Part shown: one piece after another, positions 6,383 to 9,858 of the stretch
Position numbering within the stretch: the stretch's first letter is position 1
Layout of the letters: every line of letters starts with the position of its first letter
Assembly (NCBI GenBank): GCA_021779875.1
Contig: JAJXZV010000095.1
Span: forward strand, 1 to 9,858
From: Pseudomonadota bacterium
GTDB lineage: Bacteria > Pseudomonadota > Gammaproteobacteria > Steroidobacterales > Steroidobacteraceae
Length of the DNA: 9,858 bases
Direction of reading: 5' to 3'
Made by a program: the position numbers and the translations under genes
The notes under the pieces: model-generated
The model's input: only the letters and a program-made list of their open reading frames with translations
Told to the model about the DNA's origin: nothing
The model's database searches: none

Positions 6383-6402
6383 GGCGGCCGAGGGCGGCCG
6401 AG
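6383..6402. repeat. 10-bp tandem repeat after the SPFH stop, able to form a hairpin
   Basis: GGCGGCCGAG occurs twice in direct tandem, two bases after the SPFH stop. CGGCCG (6385-6390) and CGGCCG (6395-6400) also pair around AGGG as a 6-bp stem. No T-run follows, so a terminator role is weak. Confidence 0.6.
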
Positions 6403-6518
6403 ACTCCGTGATTTCCGCTTCCAGAACCCTGCTGTCGACCCCTTCGTGAAGAGTGCTTCATGTGGAGCCCGCGCTCCGCATGATGCCCCCCGTGCGCCGT
6501 CGAGCGGCCGCGCCGGCA

Positions 6519-6548
6519 TTGACGCACTGGTTATATCTGGCGGAATAT
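6519..6548 (+). promoter_or_regulatory. Weak candidate promoter for the porin gene
   Basis: TTGACG (6519-6524) matches a -35 box at five of six positions. An AT-rich patch with two copies of TATATC (6532-6537 and 6546-6551) lies about 70-85 bases before the porin start. No box at exactly 17 bp fits well; GAATAT at 6543-6548 is three of six at 18 bp. The AT content against GC-rich surroundings is the main support. Confidence 0.3.
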
Positions 6549-6614
6549 ATCGCAAGCGCGCAAAGCCAGGGATGCTTCGATCACCGGCGACGCTTCACGA
6601 ATGGGATGGAACGA

Positions 6615-8168
6615 ATGAGATTCACACGATGGTGGGCCGCCGGGATCCTGTCCGCGATGTTGGCCCCGCCGCATCCGGCGATTGCGGTCGAGGATTACCC
6701 GAAGCCGCTGAAGGAGTCCGCGGCTCCGCAGGCATGCACGAGCTACAAGGAATTCGTGGACTCGGACTGCACGCTGACCTGGCAAGGCATCACGCTGTAC
6801 GGCGGCTATGACGTGGGCGTCGGCTGGGTGAGCCACGGCATGCCGGAGAACGGCTACAACTACGAGGGCGAGTCCCTGATCAACCGCAACGGCAACCACC
6901 CGCAGTTCCTCATCGCCCCGAACAATCTGTCGCAGACGGGCGTCGGTCTGAAGGCCAAGGAAGAATTCATGGACCAGTGGTACGCCGTCTTCAATGCGTC
7001 CACGGGCATCAATCCGCAATCCGGACAACTCGCGAACATGGCGGCCACGAACACCATCAACAATGGGCTGCCGCGCGGCGCTTACTCGATCACCGGAGAC
7101 GGTGCGCGCGCGGGTCAGCCGATCAACGACGAATTCTTCGGCGGCATTTCATCGACGCAGTTCGGCACCCTGACCTTCGGCCGGCAGAGGGCGCTCGGTA
7201 CCGACGCCGTGCTCGCCTATGACCCGGCCGGTGGCGCCTATTCGTTCTCGTACATCGGCTACAACGGCCTGACGGCGGGCGGCGGCGACACCCAGGACAC
7301 CCGTTGGGACGACGCCATCAAGTACCGGGTCGCCCACGGCCCGGTCCATTTCGGCGCCATGTACAAGTTCGCGGACGGCTCGGGCGGCTGCTATTCGGCT
7401 TCGGCGACCTGGTCCGCGGCCACCTGCGCGGCGCAGCCGGCCCACAACACCGCCTATGGGTTCGATCTCGGCGGCGAGGTTGCCCGGTTCTCGGCCGACG
7501 TGGTGTTCCAGCACTACAACCAGGCCATCAGCGTGCTCAATCCGCTGCTCGGCGCACAGAGTCCGACGCAGCCCTATCAGGCGACGCTCAACAGCATCGA
7601 TACCAAACCCATCACCGGCGCCAACGTCGTCGGCATGACCAATACCGAGTACGGCATCGTGACCGACAACACCGCGATCATGGTCGCCGCCAAGTATTCC
7701 TGGGATCCGGTCAAGTTCTACGGGGGTTACGAGCACATCCGGCAGGAGAATCCGTCCAATCCGCTCGGCGTCGGCGCCACGGCCCAGGGCGGCTACATTC
7801 TGAGCGGCGTCGAGGACGACAACCTCGATTCGCCCAAGACCGTCCAGGTCTATTGGCTCGGCGCGAAGTACGCCTATGACCCCAAGACCGACATGACCCT
7901 GTCCTGGTATCACCAGATCCAGGACGATTTCCGTGTTCCGTCCAATTGCTCCGGGTCCGCCGGCCTTCTGGCCGCCTGCGCGGGGACCTTCAATGAGTTC
8001 TCCTATTACGTGGATCACCACTTCACGCGGCGGTTCGACGTGTATGCAGGCATCGCGTACTCGCAGGTGAGCGGCGGCCTGTCGATCGCCATCCCTCACA
8101 AGCCCGGCGTGCCCTACTTCCACAACGACAACACCGCGCCTACCATCGGAGGTCGATTCGCCTTTTGA
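6615..8168 (+). CDS. Large porin (Gram-negative Porin_4-type)
   Basis: The predicted 517-residue protein has a signal peptide (MRFTRWWAAG plus hydrophobic run, cleavage after AIA at 24) and a mature barrel-like sequence. It shows TLYGGYDVGVGWVSHG (60-75), SQTGVGLKAKEEF, TFGRQR, repeated amphipathic strands, and a C-terminus TIGGRFAF ending in Phe. These features fit the general porin family of Proteobacteria that forms trimeric diffusion channels in the outer membrane. It is longer than the usual 350-400 residues. Six Cys occur as three close pairs (41/52, 259/271, 445/455), which suggests loop disulfides. The frame is open upstream to 6453 but that part lacks porin character; ATG 6615 is chosen because GGGA (6603-6606) lies eight bases upstream and it gives a good signal. 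ATG 6606 is possible. The substrate is unknown. Confidence 0.85.
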   Translation: MRFTRWWAAGILSAMLAPPHPAIAVEDYPKPLKESAAPQACTSYKEFVDSDCTLTWQGITLYGGYDVGVGWVSHGMPENGYNYEGESLINRNGNHPQFLIAPNNLSQTGVGLKAKEEFMDQWYAVFNASTGINPQSGQLANMAATNTINNGLPRGAYSITGDGARAGQPINDEFFGGISSTQFGTLTFGRQRALGTDAVLAYDPAGGAYSFSYIGYNGLTAGGGDTQDTRWDDAIKYRVAHGPVHFGAMYKFADGSGGCYSASATWSAATCAAQPAHNTAYGFDLGGEVARFSADVVFQHYNQAISVLNPLLGAQSPTQPYQATLNSIDTKPITGANVVGMTNTEYGIVTDNTAIMVAAKYSWDPVKFYGGYEHIRQENPSNPLGVGATAQGGYILSGVEDDNLDSPKTVQVYWLGAKYAYDPKTDMTLSWYHQIQDDFRVPSNCSGSAGLLAACAGTFNEFSYYVDHHFTRRFDVYAGIAYSQVSGGLSIAIPHKPGVPYFHNDNTAPTIGGRFAF

Positions 8169-8215
8169 CCGGAGGGTCGGCCCGGCCGACCCCGAGCCCA
8201 CGGAACGCATCGGCC

Positions 8216-9019
8216 ATGCAAGCACCGGGACCATCGGACCGACCCACGGCGCCGGATCAGGACGGCACGGCGCTACCGTTCGTCGCGCCCTGCCGCACGC
8301 TCGCCTGGCTCGCACCGTTCCGGTGGCTCGAACTCGGGTGGCGCGACCTGTGGTCGGCGCCTGCCTTGAGTCTCGGCTACGGTGTGTTGCTCGCCGGCGG
8401 CGGCGCGCTGCTCGCCCTGCTCACCTGGCGGCTGGGCGTGCTGGCGCTGTACTTCGGCCTCGCCAGCGGCTTCGTGTTCATCGGGCCCGTGCTCGCGATG
8501 GGTCTGTACTCCGTGAGCTCGCAGATCGAGCATGGCCGGCGGCCCGCCCTGAGCTACAGCCTGAGGGCGGGCCGCTCGCACCTGCGGGACACGTCGGTCG
8601 TGGGGCTGTGCCTGCTGATCGTGCTGCTCGTGTGGGCGCGTGCGGCGGCGGTCATGGCGGTGTTCCGCCCGAGCACCGCCTACCCCTCGTGGCACGACCT
8701 CATCCCCTATCTCGGCATCGGCAGCGTCGTCGGCGCCCTGTTCGGCGCCATCGTCTTCGCCGCGACGGCGTTCTCCCTGCCCATGCTGCTCGATCGGCGC
8801 ACGGATGCCATCACCGCGGTGGTGACCAGCGTCAACGCGTCGCTGCGAAACAAGCCGGCCCTGCTGGTCTGGGGATCCCTGATCGCGCTGGCGGTGATCG
8901 TGGGGTTCGCGACGGCGTGCGTCGGCTTCATCGTCCTGATGCCGCTCCTCGGCCATGCCACCTGGCACGCCTACCGCGACACCATCGACGCGTCGCAGTG
9001 GCCGCCGACGCACGACTGA
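8216..9019 (+). CDS. DUF2189 family multi-pass membrane protein
   Basis: The 267-residue product matches DUF2189. A polar N-terminus leads to PFVAPCRTLAWLAPFRWLELGWRDL (21-45). Four to six hydrophobic segments follow (about 50-70, 74-97, 127-149, 166-188, 215-246), with the loop SSQIEHGRRPALSYSLRAG (101-119) between them. It is an inner-membrane protein of unknown function. ATG 8216 is chosen; its ribosome site is weak (GGAA at 8202-8205). An alternative TTG at 8165 overlaps the porin stop and has GGAGGT 11 bases upstream (8148-8153), giving a 284-residue form. The extra N-terminal residues are low in complexity and do not settle the choice. Close spacing to the porin allows co-transcription, but the functions look unrelated. 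Confidence 0.8.
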   Translation: MQAPGPSDRPTAPDQDGTALPFVAPCRTLAWLAPFRWLELGWRDLWSAPALSLGYGVLLAGGGALLALLTWRLGVLALYFGLASGFVFIGPVLAMGLYSVSSQIEHGRRPALSYSLRAGRSHLRDTSVVGLCLLIVLLVWARAAAVMAVFRPSTAYPSWHDLIPYLGIGSVVGALFGAIVFAATAFSLPMLLDRRTDAITAVVTSVNASLRNKPALLVWGSLIALAVIVGFATACVGFIVLMPLLGHATWHAYRDTIDASQWPPTHD

Positions 9020-9146
9020 GGCCGACGGGACGGAAGCCGCGGCGACGGCGGCGCTCAGCGCGCCGGGCTGGAGGCACGCCTGGGACGCCGTACCGCCCTG
9101 ATCTTGCCGCTGCGGCGGCGGATCGCGAATCTCCCGTCGCCGGCTT

Positions 9147-9858
9147 CTACTTCAGGCGGTTCAACCAGTCGATGACACGGCTCTCCAGTTCGACGCGGCG
9201 ATCGGACCAGGCGTGGTCCGTCGCCGCATGGATCATGGTCACCTGCGTTCCGCCGGCCTTGCGGATAGCGGCCGCCAAGTCCTGCACGTGCGGCGCGAGG
9301 CCGTCGTCGGCCGTGAGAATCAGCAGCGGCTTGTCGACGAGGCCGGGGGCTTTCTTCTCGAAATCGTAGTCGTCCTTGTGAGCGGCCAGTTCGGCCGCCA
9401 TGCTCTGCGCGGTGACGCCGGCCAGCGTCTCGGCGTTATCGGCCGACAGATCGTACAGTTCCTGGTAGGGCTTCATGCCTTCCCGGCCCATGTTGGCCGC
9501 CGAAATGAGGACGGCACCGCGCAGGTCACGGTCCTCACCCGCGACCTCGACGGTCACCCAACCACCCATGCTGTGTCCCATCAGGACCAGCTTGGCGGTG
9601 TCGACGCCCAGCCGCTCGGCATTTTCCGGACGGCGGATGAAGGCCAGCACGGCCTTGGCGTCCTCCGGATTCTGGGCGAAGGAAAATACGCCGGGGCTGC
9701 CCCACGAACCGCGGTAATTGAAGGTGACGACGTTCCAGCCATCGCGCCGGATCGCCTGGGCCAGGTCGAGATTCTTCTCGTTCCCCGGCCAACCATGGCA
9801 GAGCACGACGGTCGGGTGCCGGCCGGCCCCGGCGGCGAGATAGGCGACCCCATAGATC
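9147..9858 (-). CDS. Alpha/beta hydrolase, 5' end outside the window
   Basis: About 236 C-terminal codons are visible; the frame is open to the window edge, so the true start lies beyond 9858. The product is a typical alpha/beta hydrolase. It has an oxyanion-hole strand LCHGWPGNEKN, a FNYRGSWGSPG segment, and the nucleophile elbow GHSMGG with Ser in codon 9570-9572. A likely acid lies in LTADDGLAPH and the His in ATDHAWSD near the C-terminus. Ser, Asp and His are in the normal order, so it is probably an active esterase, lipase-like or dienelactone-hydrolase-like enzyme; the substrate cannot be told. No signal peptide can be judged because the start is missing. It converges on the DUF2189 gene across 127 bp in which I see no clear terminator. 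Confidence 0.85.
   Translation of the reverse strand, partial: IYGVAYLAAGAGRHPTVVLCHGWPGNEKNLDLAQAIRRDGWNVVTFNYRGSWGSPGVFSFAQNPEDAKAVLAFIRRPENAERLGVDTAKLVLMGHSMGGWVTVEVAGEDRDLRGAVLISAANMGREGMKPYQELYDLSADNAETLAGVTAQSMAAELAAHKDDYDFEKKAPGLVDKPLLILTADDGLAPHVQDLAAAIRKAGGTQVTMIHAATDHAWSDRRVELESRVIDWLNRLK

Noticed and set aside
5436..6527. 363-codon open frame antisense to the SPFH gene
   Set aside because: The opposite strand encodes a clear SPFH protein. The antisense product is rich in Arg, Gly and Ala with no recognisable domain, as expected of a GC-rich shadow frame.
6453..6614. N-terminal extension of the porin frame
   Set aside because: The extra 54 codons lack a signal peptide and place a normal one internally; the start at 6615 is more plausible.
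7149..8315. 388-codon open frame antisense to the porin
   Set aside because: The plus strand porin has a clear signal and barrel end. The antisense translation has no family features and crosses two real genes.
9020..9146. Possible terminator between the DUF2189 gene and the hydrolase
   Set aside because: Only short GC-rich self-complementary patches are present, without a T-tract on either strand.

Overview
This is a GC-rich, densely coded window. Almost every product is a lipoprotein, an outer-membrane barrel or a secreted protein. Signal peptides, lipoboxes and barrels ending in Phe point to a Gram-negative (diderm) bacterium. The gene mix (DUF2844/DUF3443 pair, Porin_4-type porin, DUF2189 protein, YdeP-like oxidoreductase) suggests a Beta- or Gammaproteobacterium, but I cannot place it further. 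I see no rRNA, tRNA, CRISPR array, insertion sequence or integrase.

Layout. (1) Positions 2-310 are the C-terminal end of a YdeP/FdhF-like molybdopterin oxidoreductase. (2) Positions 453-893 encode a small lipoprotein, followed by a convincing intrinsic terminator at 950-983. (3) Positions 1050-3480 hold a tight three-gene same-strand set: a DUF2844 secreted protein, a DUF3443 lipoprotein and an outer-membrane beta-barrel. (4) Positions 3485-5467 on the minus strand encode a large lipoprotein arylsulfotransferase-like enzyme that converges on the barrel gene with a 4-bp gap. (5) Positions 5562-6380 encode an SPFH/prohibitin-type protein with a lipoprotein signal. It is divergent from the sulfotransferase gene, and a perfect 11-bp hairpin lies in its leader. 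(6) Positions 6615-8168 encode a long porin. (7) Positions 8216-9019 encode a DUF2189 multi-pass membrane protein. (8) Positions 9147-9858 on the minus strand are an alpha/beta hydrolase cut by the window edge.

The most interesting observation is that the DUF3443 protein shows, in order, the landmarks of a bilobal pepsin-type aspartic peptidase. These are D89-T-G-S, a flap-like Tyr128 segment, a GILGIG segment at 185-190, a second D303-S-G-S, and a C-terminal tail of pepsin style. It also carries ten Cys besides the lipid Cys. With DUF2844 and the barrel protein it may form a small envelope module. This rests on pattern reading and needs structural and profile comparison. No gene shows clear signs of recent transfer.
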